A DNA stretch of 64,000 bases, from NCBI GenBank assembly GCA_021736645.1, contig JAIPFM010000072.1, forward strand, positions 35,115 to 99,114. Direction: 5' to 3'. Made by a program: the position numbers and the translations under genes. The DNA is from Phycisphaerae bacterium (GTDB lineage: Bacteria; Planctomycetota; Phycisphaerae; Sedimentisphaerales; Anaerobacaceae). Positions 9,168 through 17,484 of this stretch are shown here, one piece after another (within the stretch, counting starts at the first letter, position 1; each line of letters begins with the position of its first letter). The notes beneath the pieces are model-generated. The model worked only from the letters and a program-made list of their open reading frames with translations, was not told the origin of the DNA and did not search any database.

Positions 9168-9227
9168 CTCCTTTAAATTTGACGGATAAAAGGGTAACAT
9201 GGGACCGCCTGATACAAAGGAACCACT

Positions 9228-10376
9228 ATGAAAAAAATACGTTTCGGTATTATTGGATGCGGTGCCATGGCACGGGAGTTTGCCAGTGCTGTGGCCCGGT
9301 GGTGCCATTTCACGGACATGGACGTTCAGCCCGAGATCATCGCCCTGGCCAATCGCACGCTCTCACAGCACAGGATACAATGGTTCACCGACCATTTTCC
9401 CTTGATTGAGCAGGTCACCAGTGACTACCGAGAAGTCCTGGCCAATGACCGGGTCGATGCCGTGTATGCAGCGCTGCCCCACAATATGCACGCCGAGGTG
9501 TACTGTGCTGCGCTGAAAGCAGGCAAGCATCTGCTCGGTGAAAAACCCTTTGGCATGGACCTCGCCGCGAGTCAGGCGATTCAGAAGCGCATCCAGGCCC
9601 ATCCTGCCGTGCTGGCCAGATGTGCGTCGCAACTGGTCTTCTTTCCCGGTGTTCAGCGCATCTTGACCCTGCTGGAACAGGGCCGGTTTGGCCGTATCAT
9701 CGAGGTGGACTCGGGTTTTCTTCACTCCAGTGATCTCGATCCCAACAAGCCCATCAACTGGAAGCGCATGCCTGCAATCAATGGCGACTACGGGCCCATG
9801 GGGGATCTTGGGGCCCACGTGGCCATGGTGCCGTTTCGTGCGGGATGGGAGGTGCTGGACACGCGTGCCATCTGTTCGAATATCATCACGGAGCGCCCGG
9901 ATGCCCACGGCCATCAGGTCCCCTGTGACACGTGGGACAATGTGACACTGCTGTCCACAGTCAACGATCCCGCACACGGAAACCGTTTCCCGTGGACCTT
10001 GAGAACGCATCGTATCATGCCTGGAGAGATGAATACCTGGTACATGAATGTGTATGGTACGCTCGCCTCAGCCAGGTTCTCCCTGCGTCACCCCAAGCAG
10101 ATGCAGATACTCGACTATACAGGCGGGGACCAGAACTGGCAAACCGTGGAACTCGGTTTTGTCACGCCCTACAAGACGATTACAGGAACAAACTTTGAAT
10201 TCGGTGCCCTGGATGCGATCCTACAGATGATCGGCGCCTTCCTGTACGAACTGTCGCACGGCAAGCCCTTGAATCACACGGCCGCCTGCCCAACCCCGCA
10301 GGAGATGCATGGCTGTCACAGGCTTTTTACCGCAGCATTGGAGTCACACAGGACATGTCAGACGATCGTGTTATGA
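9228..10376 (+). CDS. Gfo/Idh/MocA family oxidoreductase (cytoplasmic)
   Basis: NAD(P)-dependent dehydrogenase of the Gfo/Idh/MocA family. Unlike the Tat-exported paralogue at 3227, it starts directly with the Rossmann fold (MKKIRFGIIGCGAMAREFA) and lacks a signal, so it is predicted cytoplasmic. The family motifs VDAVYAALPHNMHAEV and KHLLGEKPFGMD (with the Lys-Pro of the active-site loop) are at about residues 75-110, and the substrate domain contains GDYGPMGDLGAHVAMVPF. AAAGGAACC provides the ribosome site. 382 residues, full length. It heads a plus-strand set with the GH29-peptidase fusion and a decayed sulfatase, so a role in catabolism of a released monosaccharide is plausible; the substrate is unknown. 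Confidence 0.85.
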   Translation: MKKIRFGIIGCGAMAREFASAVARWCHFTDMDVQPEIIALANRTLSQHRIQWFTDHFPLIEQVTSDYREVLANDRVDAVYAALPHNMHAEVYCAALKAGKHLLGEKPFGMDLAASQAIQKRIQAHPAVLARCASQLVFFPGVQRILTLLEQGRFGRIIEVDSGFLHSSDLDPNKPINWKRMPAINGDYGPMGDLGAHVAMVPFRAGWEVLDTRAICSNIITERPDAHGHQVPCDTWDNVTLLSTVNDPAHGNRFPWTLRTHRIMPGEMNTWYMNVYGTLASARFSLRHPKQMQILDYTGGDQNWQTVELGFVTPYKTITGTNFEFGALDAILQMIGAFLYELSHGKPLNHTAACPTPQEMHGCHRLFTAALESHRTCQTIVL

Positions 10377-10400
10377 CAGGACTTTTGGCAAAGCCCTGTG

Positions 10401-10414
10401 GTTTTCAGTTTTCA
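10401..10414. repeat. Short heptamer repeat (GTTTTCA x2)
   Basis: Two tandem GTTTTCA units (10401-10407 and 10408-10414) followed by degenerate GTGTGTCA lie in the 105-bp gap between the oxidoreductase and fucosidase genes. The same unit recurs in the array at 51713-51831. Confidence 0.5.
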
Positions 10415-10481
10415 GTGTGTCAGAGTGCGGCACCTTATGCATGGCATGTGCAGAACTTCATAAAATAAGAGGAGTCAAAGA

Positions 10482-13400
10482 ATGAATGCGAAGAAAATGG
10501 TGCCTGTATTTATCATTGTGGGGCTTGCCCTGCAAATGCGTGTGTGGGGGGGTCAGCAAAAATATCAACCCACCTGGGCCTCTCTGGATGCACGGCCCAC
10601 ACCGCAGTGGTTTACGGACGCCAAGTTCGGTGTGTTCATCTGTTGGGGCCTGTATTCAGTGCCTGCGTGGAGTCCGCCTGGCAAATACTCGGAGTGGTAT
10701 CAATACTGGCTGCAGCAGAAATCATTCAATGGCCAGGTGTATGATTTTCATGTCAAGACCTATGGCGAGGACTTTGCGTTCAAGGATTTTGCCCCCCAGT
10801 TCAAGGCGGAGTTGTGGGACCCCAATGCCTGGGCCGACCTGCTGGACAGGGCCGGGGCCAGGTACATGGTCTTTACCACCAAGCACCACTCCGGGTACAC
10901 GATGTGGCCCAGTGCGGAGGCAGAAAAAACCTATGGTGTGAACTACAATCCCGTGAAGGTGGGGCCCAAGCGGGACATTGTGGGAGAACTCTGTGCCGCG
11001 GTGCGCACCAAAGGCATCAAGGCGGGCCTGTACTACTCGCTGTATGAATGGTACCACCCCCTGTGGCAGACGGACAAGCCCAGGTTTGTGAGCGAGCACC
11101 TGTTTCCCCAGTTCAAGGATCTGGTGACACGGTACCAGCCGGACATCCTCTGGTCGGACGGTGAATGGGAAATGGCATGGGAGCAGTGGCGAAGTCCTGA
11201 ACTCCTGGCCTGGTTCTTCAACCAGTCAGACCATGAAGAGGACCTGGTCATCAATGACCGGTGGGGCAAGGGCGTGCGTCACAAGCACGGCAGCTTCTAC
11301 ACCACGGAATACGGCTCCGGCATGGACGACGATGCGCACCCGTGGGAGGAGAACCGGGGCATGGGATATTCCTATGGGTATAACCGAGCCGAAAATCTGT
11401 CTCATTACAGAACGGCGCAGGAACTCATCCTCATGCTGGCCGACGTGGTGAGCCGCGGCGGCAATCTCTGCCTGGACATCGGGCCGCGCGCGGACGGCAC
11501 CATTCCGGTGATCATGCAGGAACGTCTGCTCCAGATCGGGGACTGGCTCAAGCTCAACGGGGAGGCCATCTACGGCACGCGTATGTGGGACAGAGCGTGC
11601 CAGTGGAGCGCAGGGCAGGTGCCGGCATTGAAGCGCGGCGAGTACATGTCCAAATTCAATATTCTGGAACAGACCGTGACCCCGCCGCCCGGGCAGGCAC
11701 GCAAGGAAGTCCTGTTTACATGCAAGCAGGACAATGTGTATGCCATCACGCCCCTGTGGCCCGGAAAGACGCTGGTGCTGAAGGATCTTCAGCCGGGACG
11801 TGACACAGAGGTGACTCTCCTGGAAACCGGGCAGGTCCTGCCCTGGGAACGCCAAGGTCAAGACCTTGAGATCACCTTGCCTGAGTCCGGCCTGACGGGA
11901 CTTCAGAGTCAATATGCCTATGCCTTTCGTATCAGCCATGTCACAAAGCCTCGAGTCACAGCCAATCCCAAAACTGTCGAAGAGATCGAGTCATGGTGGC
12001 AAACCGGCAAAACGCTCCCTGTTTCGGTCCATGACAAATATCCGTTGAATGAGATCACCATACAAGACGACACCGGCATCAATGTGCTGATTGACATGGC
12101 GCACAAGTGTGACTTCTTTACACTCTGGAATCTGGGAGGACCCCTGAATCAGCGGGGCATTCGCACGATCGGCAGTCATGCCACCCTGGATTCCGTGCTC
12201 ACGCCAGGGGCTCCCTGTCGCGTGCGCATCCCTGTGGCGCCCAAGGTCTATCCCTTTGCGTGGTGGCCTGCACCGAAATTCAATGTGGTCTTGACAGAGG
12301 GCACGCCGCAGTATCCCGGGTACCTGCCTGAAGAGCAGGCGGTCTTAAAGGAATTTATCCAGCAGGGGGGCGGCTTGATTGTGTCAGGCACACGCCTTAG
12401 CGACGAAGACACGGCACAGGCCTGGTCTCTCAACGCCATGCTCTCTGACTATGGTGCGCGCATTCTGGCCGGGCAGGAGACCTGTCAGGGCAAGTCATGG
12501 CCCAGGTTGGAGGTGAGCAAAGATTGGCAGGTGATCGTCAAGGGTGACAACGGGTTCCCCATCTATGCGCAGCGGCGCGTGGGCCAGGGACGTATCGCTT
12601 TGCTGGCCTCGTCCGCCCTGTATCGCTTTGACCGCAAAGCACGCTCCGATGTAGCCGAAAAGTGTGGATTCCTCAAGGAGGTCATCCAGTGGGCGGCTGC
12701 AGGGTCCGACCCTGTGGGCGGGTCCACGCGTTTTCCCAGGGCCATGGGCGGCGGCGGGGGGATCTATCCTGAGTCAGAGACACGTGTTGACGGCATTGTC
12801 TGTTTCTACAGCAAGAACCAGATTCCTGAACTCATGGGCACGTTGAAACAGGATTTTCCTGCGATCACCCAGGATATCTATGCTTGGCTGCCGTCCCCAA
12901 AACCGGAGCAGCCCATGTACATGATCCTGTGCAGCGGCACCGGCGGGGGCTGGGCCGTGAATGCGTACCTGCCCAAGGAGGCCTCGACCATCTCCACGAG
13001 TTCGAACGGTATCAGGAGCATCTTCGGGCATGAGCAGGCGCACACCATGGCAGGGCCCTGCACTGCGGCCAATCATCCGTTCGGCGGCAACCGGGGCGAA
13101 GAGCACGCGGGCTGGTTCCAGGGCAAGATCAACGCCAAATACAATGGTGACACAGGCCCGAATCGGCAATGTCACCGTGTGTTCAGACCGGACTACGACG
13201 GCACCCAGACCACGGCTGATACCATTTTCAAGGCAGCCAATCTGGACAAGTGGAAGCAGGGCCATGATCGGATGATGATCTGGTATGTGTGGCAGAAACT
13301 GGACGATCGGTACGGGCCTACCTGGTATCCCCGCTGGCGATGGGTGCAGTCGCAGCGTTGGCAGGCAGAGCCTGACAGGCAACTGACCTGGGAAGAATCC

Positions 13401-13625
13401 ATCGAGGACATGAGTATTGCCGTGGGCGAAGACCTGTTTCCCTTCTTCCTAAAGACGGGCAAACAGTTGGGCAGGACACGGTTTTCCGAGGCGGTGTTTC
13501 AAGGCAAGACCATGAGCCTGTCTATCGCACCCATAGAACCCACGCTGCCGGGCGATGTGTGTCTGGATGCCATTGGTGACTATACCAAGGCACTTGAGAC
13601 AAACAGTCTGGAGGTCAATCTATGA
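10482..13625 (+). CDS. GH29 alpha-L-fucosidase fused to an M60-like metallopeptidase
   Basis: Secreted 1,047-residue two-enzyme protein. After a hydrophobic N-terminal signal (to about residue 22), residues 25-375 form a GH29 alpha-L-fucosidase: WFTDAKFGVFICWGLYSVPAW, MVFTTKHHSGYTMWPS, and the nucleophile region DILWSDGEWEMAW with D226 as the likely nucleophile. A beta-sandwich follows (about 390-485). Residues about 500-1040 form a second module: a GATase/ThuA-like segment (FNVVLTEG…FIQQGGGLIVSG…GRIALLAS) leading to HEQAH (H850, E851, H854) with downstream E873/E874 and WYVWQKLDDRYGPTW. This agrees with the M60-like (enhancin/mucinase) pattern HExxH-(8-28)-E. Known family roles: fucose removal and cleavage of glycosylated proteins. 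Inference: one polypeptide trims fucose and cuts the protein core of a mucin-like substrate. Its stop overlaps the next start by ATGA. Confidence 0.82.
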   Translation: MNAKKMVPVFIIVGLALQMRVWGGQQKYQPTWASLDARPTPQWFTDAKFGVFICWGLYSVPAWSPPGKYSEWYQYWLQQKSFNGQVYDFHVKTYGEDFAFKDFAPQFKAELWDPNAWADLLDRAGARYMVFTTKHHSGYTMWPSAEAEKTYGVNYNPVKVGPKRDIVGELCAAVRTKGIKAGLYYSLYEWYHPLWQTDKPRFVSEHLFPQFKDLVTRYQPDILWSDGEWEMAWEQWRSPELLAWFFNQSDHEEDLVINDRWGKGVRHKHGSFYTTEYGSGMDDDAHPWEENRGMGYSYGYNRAENLSHYRTAQELILMLADVVSRGGNLCLDIGPRADGTIPVIMQERLLQIGDWLKLNGEAIYGTRMWDRACQWSAGQVPALKRGEYMSKFNILEQTVTPPPGQARKEVLFTCKQDNVYAITPLWPGKTLVLKDLQPGRDTEVTLLETGQVLPWERQGQDLEITLPESGLTGLQSQYAYAFRISHVTKPRVTANPKTVEEIESWWQTGKTLPVSVHDKYPLNEITIQDDTGINVLIDMAHKCDFFTLWNLGGPLNQRGIRTIGSHATLDSVLTPGAPCRVRIPVAPKVYPFAWWPAPKFNVVLTEGTPQYPGYLPEEQAVLKEFIQQGGGLIVSGTRLSDEDTAQAWSLNAMLSDYGARILAGQETCQGKSWPRLEVSKDWQVIVKGDNGFPIYAQRRVGQGRIALLASSALYRFDRKARSDVAEKCGFLKEVIQWAAAGSDPVGGSTRFPRAMGGGGGIYPESETRVDGIVCFYSKNQIPELMGTLKQDFPAITQDIYAWLPSPKPEQPMYMILCSGTGGGWAVNAYLPKEASTISTSSNGIRSIFGHEQAHTMAGPCTAANHPFGGNRGEEHAGWFQGKINAKYNGDTGPNRQCHRVFRPDYDGTQTTADTIFKAANLDKWKQGHDRMMIWYVWQKLDDRYGPTWYPRWRWVQSQRWQAEPDRQLTWEESIEDMSIAVGEDLFPFFLKTGKQLGRTRFSEAVFQGKTMSLSIAPIEPTLPGDVCLDAIGDYTKALETNSLEVNL

Positions 13626-13993
13626 ACACACGTCAGGTCCTGTGCCACACGCTGACCTTCTTGGCAGGTATGCTCTTGTGGCACACCTGTGCCCGGGCCG
13701 GGGTACCGGGTCAACAGCCCAATATCGTATTTTTCTATGTGGATGACATGGGTTGGCAGGACACGTCCGAGCCGTTTCACGACCAGATCACAGAACTGAA
13801 TCGGCGTTACCGCACGCCGAACATGGAACGCCTGGCCGACCCGGGCTTGAAATTTACGCAGGCCTATGCCTGCGCCGTGTGCTCGCCCTCTCGCGTCAGT
13901 CGCATGACAGGCCTCAACAGCGGCGTGCCCATGCCCCTTGACAAGACCACGGGCAAGCCTGTCGAGTACCCGGCAGATCTGCCCAGGACATAG
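13622..13993 (+). pseudogene. Sulfatase remnant, internally deleted
   Basis: A 123-residue frame begins with a signal peptide and the true N-terminal third of a type I sulfatase: PNIVFFYVDDMGWQD, RTPNMERLAD and CSPSRVSRMTGLNSG (C87). It then switches abruptly to VPMPLDKTTGKPVEYPADLP and stops. Intact sulfatases run 450-550 residues, and the last piece looks like the extreme C-terminus of a sulfatase (…MP.DK.TGKPV.YP…). An internal, in-frame deletion of roughly 350-400 residues is therefore the simplest explanation. The metal-binding second half and substrate pocket are missing, so it cannot be active. Its ATG overlaps the stop of the fucosidase gene (ATGA), showing the ancestral gene was translationally coupled to it. 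Confidence 0.75.
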
Positions 13994-14013
13994 TCGCTAG
14001 AACATGACACATA

Positions 14014-15471
14014 TCAGCGTGCCCAAACGTGGGAACCCTGAATCAGCTCGGTGTATCGATCCTGCAGTTGCTGACTTAACTTGGCAAACTTTCGCGGAAA
14101 TGCCTCGGCCACATTTTTGGCTTCCGACAGATCTGCCTTGATATGGTAGAGCTCAAAATCACCAAGCACAGCATGTCGAATGGTTGCCTGATTACCGGCA
14201 TGGATATTCGTGATTTTGCCGAGGCGCTGCCCATCAACCTGAAGCGTGGCCAATATCTTCCAGTCGCCTGAGCGCATGGCCACGGCATGCTCATTGAGCG
14301 AGTTGTAATAGCACCAGAGCAGGGGTTTGTCGCGAGGCACGGTCAGGGTCCGACCCTTCAGAAAACCGGACAGGTCCGTGCCGTCCAACGTGCGCTGCGG
14401 CAGAGCGGCCCCTGACAAGGCACAGAATGTGGGCAATAAATCTAAAGAAGAGACCACTTCATCAGACACACTGCCAGGCTTAACGACACCAGGCCAGTGG
14501 ATGATGCCAGGCACACGAAAACCCGCTTCGGACGTCCAGAGTTTCATGCCCTTCAAGGCCCCGGGGGAGCCGTAAGATCGCTTCGCACCGCCATAGCGAT
14601 TCAGCGTTTCAGGGCCATTGTCCGAGGTAAAGACAATCAAGGTAGTCTGGTCCAGGTCTTTTTGAGAGAGAAATGTCAATAAGCGCCCCACAGCCTGATC
14701 CACATTTTCAACATTGGCGAAATACTGGGCCTGATCTTCATTGGCAGCCTTGGGGCGATATTTCTTGACCAGCTCCGCGGGTGACGCCACAGGCTCATGC
14801 GGTTCGTGAAAAGAAACCTGCAGATAAAAGGGATGCTGTTTATCCGTCTGGTTCAACCACTGGATGGCCTCCTGGACAATCAGTCCAGAACTGAACCCGG
14901 TCAAGGGCCCCACAGGCTCGCCATCTCGAACGAAATTCTTCGGATTTTCGTGACTCGGCGCCGCATTATTCTGCGTGGCAAACCAGTGATCAAAGCCTGC
15001 GTCACCTGGTTGCGGCTGGGCCGGTGAGTTGAACTGGCTGTTGCAGTGCCATTTGCCCACCAGACAGGTCTGGTAGCCTGACTGGCTCAAGACCATGGGA
15101 ATGGTGGTTTCTCGTTTCTGCATATGCACCAGATCACGAAGGTTGGGCTGTTGTCTGGCGCCCGGAGGAATCCAATCATACACGCCGGCTCGGTTCGGAC
15201 TGCGACCTGTCAGCAGCCCCACGCGTGACGGCGAACACACGGGTGCGGCAGAATAACAGGCAGTTAAACGAAGGCCCTGCCCGGCCAGACGGTCCAGGTT
15301 GGGCGTTTGAATCACCGGATGCCCATAACAGGAGAGATCGCCGTAGCCCAGATCATCGCAAAGCAGAACAATGATGTTGGGTTTTGCGGCAGGGACTTCA
15401 ACCCGGGCCAGCGTCACTGTCGCACTGATGAAGACAAAACACAAAATAAAATGCCATTTGCAGGTTTTCAT
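14014..15471 (-). CDS. Secreted type I sulfatase
   Basis: Formylglycine-dependent sulfatase, exported by a Sec signal (MKTCKWHFILCFVFISATVTLA). Start: ATG at 15471; a TTG at 15486 would add five residues (MFGIT) and is poorly spaced from its GTGAGG. Motifs: IIVLLCDDLGYGDL (metal ligands), CSPSRVGLLTGR with C79 as the residue to be oxidised, VGKWHCN, FTSDNGPE and a late GDWKILA segment. DWIPPGARQQPNL is typical of arylsulfatase A-type enzymes acting on sulfated polysaccharides. About 485 residues, complete. It lies tail-to-tail with the sulfatase remnant (20 bp apart) and is divergently transcribed from the sulfatase at 15707. It removes an O-sulfate; which glycan is not readable. Confidence 0.9.
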   Translation of the reverse strand: MKTCKWHFILCFVFISATVTLARVEVPAAKPNIIVLLCDDLGYGDLSCYGHPVIQTPNLDRLAGQGLRLTACYSAAPVCSPSRVGLLTGRSPNRAGVYDWIPPGARQQPNLRDLVHMQKRETTIPMVLSQSGYQTCLVGKWHCNSQFNSPAQPQPGDAGFDHWFATQNNAAPSHENPKNFVRDGEPVGPLTGFSSGLIVQEAIQWLNQTDKQHPFYLQVSFHEPHEPVASPAELVKKYRPKAANEDQAQYFANVENVDQAVGRLLTFLSQKDLDQTTLIVFTSDNGPETLNRYGGAKRSYGSPGALKGMKLWTSEAGFRVPGIIHWPGVVKPGSVSDEVVSSLDLLPTFCALSGAALPQRTLDGTDLSGFLKGRTLTVPRDKPLLWCYYNSLNEHAVAMRSGDWKILATLQVDGQRLGKITNIHAGNQATIRHAVLGDFELYHIKADLSEAKNVAEAFPRKFAKLSQQLQDRYTELIQGSHVWAR

Positions 15472-15628
15472 GGTTATTCCGAACAAGCCTCACGTTAACA
15501 CAACCCAATCCCATCCTCCATGACAACCTTAAGCTTTGGCTCGCCCTCGTCAATGGAATTTTCCGTGATTATTGAACCGCAAGTCTCTTTGGCCTAAATA
15601 AATTAATCGTCAGCAGGATTTAACTGAA

Positions 15629-15657
15629 TTGAAAAATGGACTTTGGGCCGCTACAGT
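15629..15657 (+). promoter_or_regulatory. Candidate promoter of the sulfatase gene at 15707
   Basis: TTGAAA (15629-15634), 17-bp spacer, TACAGT (15652-15657), about 50 bp before the ATG at 15707. The -35 matches 5/6 and the -10 4/6 of the sigma70 consensus. Confidence 0.4.
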
Positions 15658-15706
15658 AGAGGATAGTTGCAGACGAACCGACTCTACGGATCTCAAAGGA
15701 GCCAGC

Positions 15707-17152
15707 ATGATCAATTGGCGATATAGTGTCATATGGTGTGGTGCAGCCGCGATGTTTTTGTCCTCCAGCCTTTTGGCTTCAGCACCGCAAAAGACACCCA
15801 ACGTGATATTTATCCTTGTGGACGACCTGGGCTGGATGGACCTGGGGTGCCAGGGCAGTCCCGTGTACAAAACACCGAATATTGATCGGTTTGCAGAGTC
15901 CGCCATGCGTTTTACAGATGCCTATGCGGCCTGCCCTGTGTGCTCGCCCACACGTGCCTCGATCATGACAGGCAAATATCCTACGCGTCTCAATATCACG
16001 GACTGGATACCTGGGGCGGACCCCAAGAATCGAAAATTGCTGGGACCGCAGGATCTCCATGAATTGCCGCTTTCAGAAGTGACCCTGGCCGAGACCTTCA
16101 GGGACAAGGGCTACAAAACCTTCTTTGCAGGCAAATGGCACCTCGGTTCTGACGGGTACTTTCCTGAAGACCAGGGCTTTGACATCAACAAGGGCGGTCA
16201 CCACAAGGGATCGCCTCCGGGCGGGTACTATACGCCGTACAAAAATCCCAAACTGTCTGATGGCCCTGAAGGAGAGTATCTGACGGATCGATTGACGGAT
16301 GAATCGATCCGATTTATGCAGGACCACAAGAATGCGCCATTCTTTCTTTATCTCTCCTTTTACACAGTGCACACACCGATCCAGGCAAACAAACGTTTGA
16401 TACAAGAAAACAAACAGCGCGTGGCCAACACAGATTTCTCAGGGCCGGCCAGTGTCAAGGAGCGGGACGGTCAGGCCAAACAATGGCAAGACAATGCGGC
16501 CTTTGCGTCCATGATCCAGGCCATGGATGAAAATGTGGGTCGCCTCCTGGCTCAAGTGGATTCACTTGGCCTCACAGAGTACACAGTGATTGTGTTTACC
16601 TCGGACAATGGCGGGCTTTCCACGCTGAAACGGGCCAATGCGCCCACGTCCAATGTGCCGCTTCGTGCAGGCAAGGGCTGGTGCTATGAAGGGGGGATCA
16701 GGATCCCCTTGATTGTCCGTGCACCTGGTGTCACTCGGGCCAAGAGCCTGTGCAGTTTTCCTGTGACCAGTACGGACCATTATCCCACCCTGCTCCAATT
16801 GGCGGGCATCGACTTGAAGCCTGACCAACACAGAGACGGCATCAGTCTGGTGCCGCAACTTAAGGGCATCAAGTCGCTGCAGCGCAGAGCCCTGTACTGG
16901 CACTATCCTCACTACCATGGAAGTACGTGGACGCCTGGTGCTGCCATTCGATTCGGGGATTGGAAGCTCATTGAGTTCTACGAGGAAGACAAGGTTGAGC
17001 TGTACAACCTCAAGGATGATTTGAGTGAGACTGAGGACCTGGCTGAGTCGCAGCCGAACAAGGCCAGGGAGCTTCTTGGCATGTTGCACCAGTGGCAAAA
17101 GGACACCGGTGCCAGGATGCCTCAGCCAAATCCCAATTTTGGCATTCGTTAA
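15707..17152 (+). CDS. Secreted type I sulfatase
   Basis: Start ATG 15707, with AAAGGA at 15695-15700; it yields a signal peptide (MINWRYSVIWCGAAAMFLSSSLLASA). An upstream in-frame start at 15629 overlaps the predicted promoter and is unlikely. Motifs: NVIFILVDDLGWMDLGCQG, CSPTRASIMTGKYPTRLNITDW with C79 as the formylglycine site, FFAGKWHLG, FTSDNGGLST and GDWKLIEFYEE. The C-terminal helix ends in ARMPQPNPNFG, the usual tail of this subgroup. About 481 residues, complete. ITDWIPG after the CxPxR motif is shared with arylsulfatases that act on marine sulfated polysaccharides; substrate inference stops there. It is a monocistronic unit flanked by the inverted-repeat element at 17281-17428. Confidence 0.9.
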   Translation: MINWRYSVIWCGAAAMFLSSSLLASAPQKTPNVIFILVDDLGWMDLGCQGSPVYKTPNIDRFAESAMRFTDAYAACPVCSPTRASIMTGKYPTRLNITDWIPGADPKNRKLLGPQDLHELPLSEVTLAETFRDKGYKTFFAGKWHLGSDGYFPEDQGFDINKGGHHKGSPPGGYYTPYKNPKLSDGPEGEYLTDRLTDESIRFMQDHKNAPFFLYLSFYTVHTPIQANKRLIQENKQRVANTDFSGPASVKERDGQAKQWQDNAAFASMIQAMDENVGRLLAQVDSLGLTEYTVIVFTSDNGGLSTLKRANAPTSNVPLRAGKGWCYEGGIRIPLIVRAPGVTRAKSLCSFPVTSTDHYPTLLQLAGIDLKPDQHRDGISLVPQLKGIKSLQRRALYWHYPHYHGSTWTPGAAIRFGDWKLIEFYEEDKVELYNLKDDLSETEDLAESQPNKARELLGMLHQWQKDTGARMPQPNPNFGIR

Positions 17153-17280
17153 TACTCGCTGATTCGGAACGATCCGGATAAAAGGTGACTTCCGTATTGC
17201 TAACTTCAAACAACTGAAATAATTTTCCAGATAATGCAATGTCTGGCTTCGTATTCTTTTTATTGTCAGTCCGTTATTCG

Positions 17281-17428
17281 TCTCTCGCAGAGATCGCTGA
17301 GAGCGCAGAGATTTTTAACTAAGGCTATTTTCTTGGACTATTTCAACACTGCTATTACAGTTGTATTTGAAACAAGGCCCCTGGCTAAAGCCAGGGGTCT
17401 CTGCGTTCTCTGCGAACTCCGCGAGAGG
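17281..17428. repeat. 148-bp inverted-repeat element with inner hairpin
   Basis: The intergenic stretch 17153-17484 has no credible gene. It holds 31-bp imperfect terminal inverted repeats (17281-17311 and the complement of 17398-17428; I count 26 of 31 positions matching, core GCAGAGA…TCTCTGC). Inside is a perfect 9-bp hairpin, CCCCTGGCT-AA-AGCCAGGGG (17379-17398). Another hairpin, CCGGCC-GAA-GGCCGG, follows at 17443-17457 just before the convergent sulfatase. The layout resembles a MITE or a large palindromic intergenic repeat. No transposase and no obvious target duplication are visible. Confidence 0.65.
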
Positions 17429-17484
17429 AAAGTTGTTTGGCTCCGGCCGAAGGCCGGGCTGTGCACTCTATGTACTGGCCAGTC

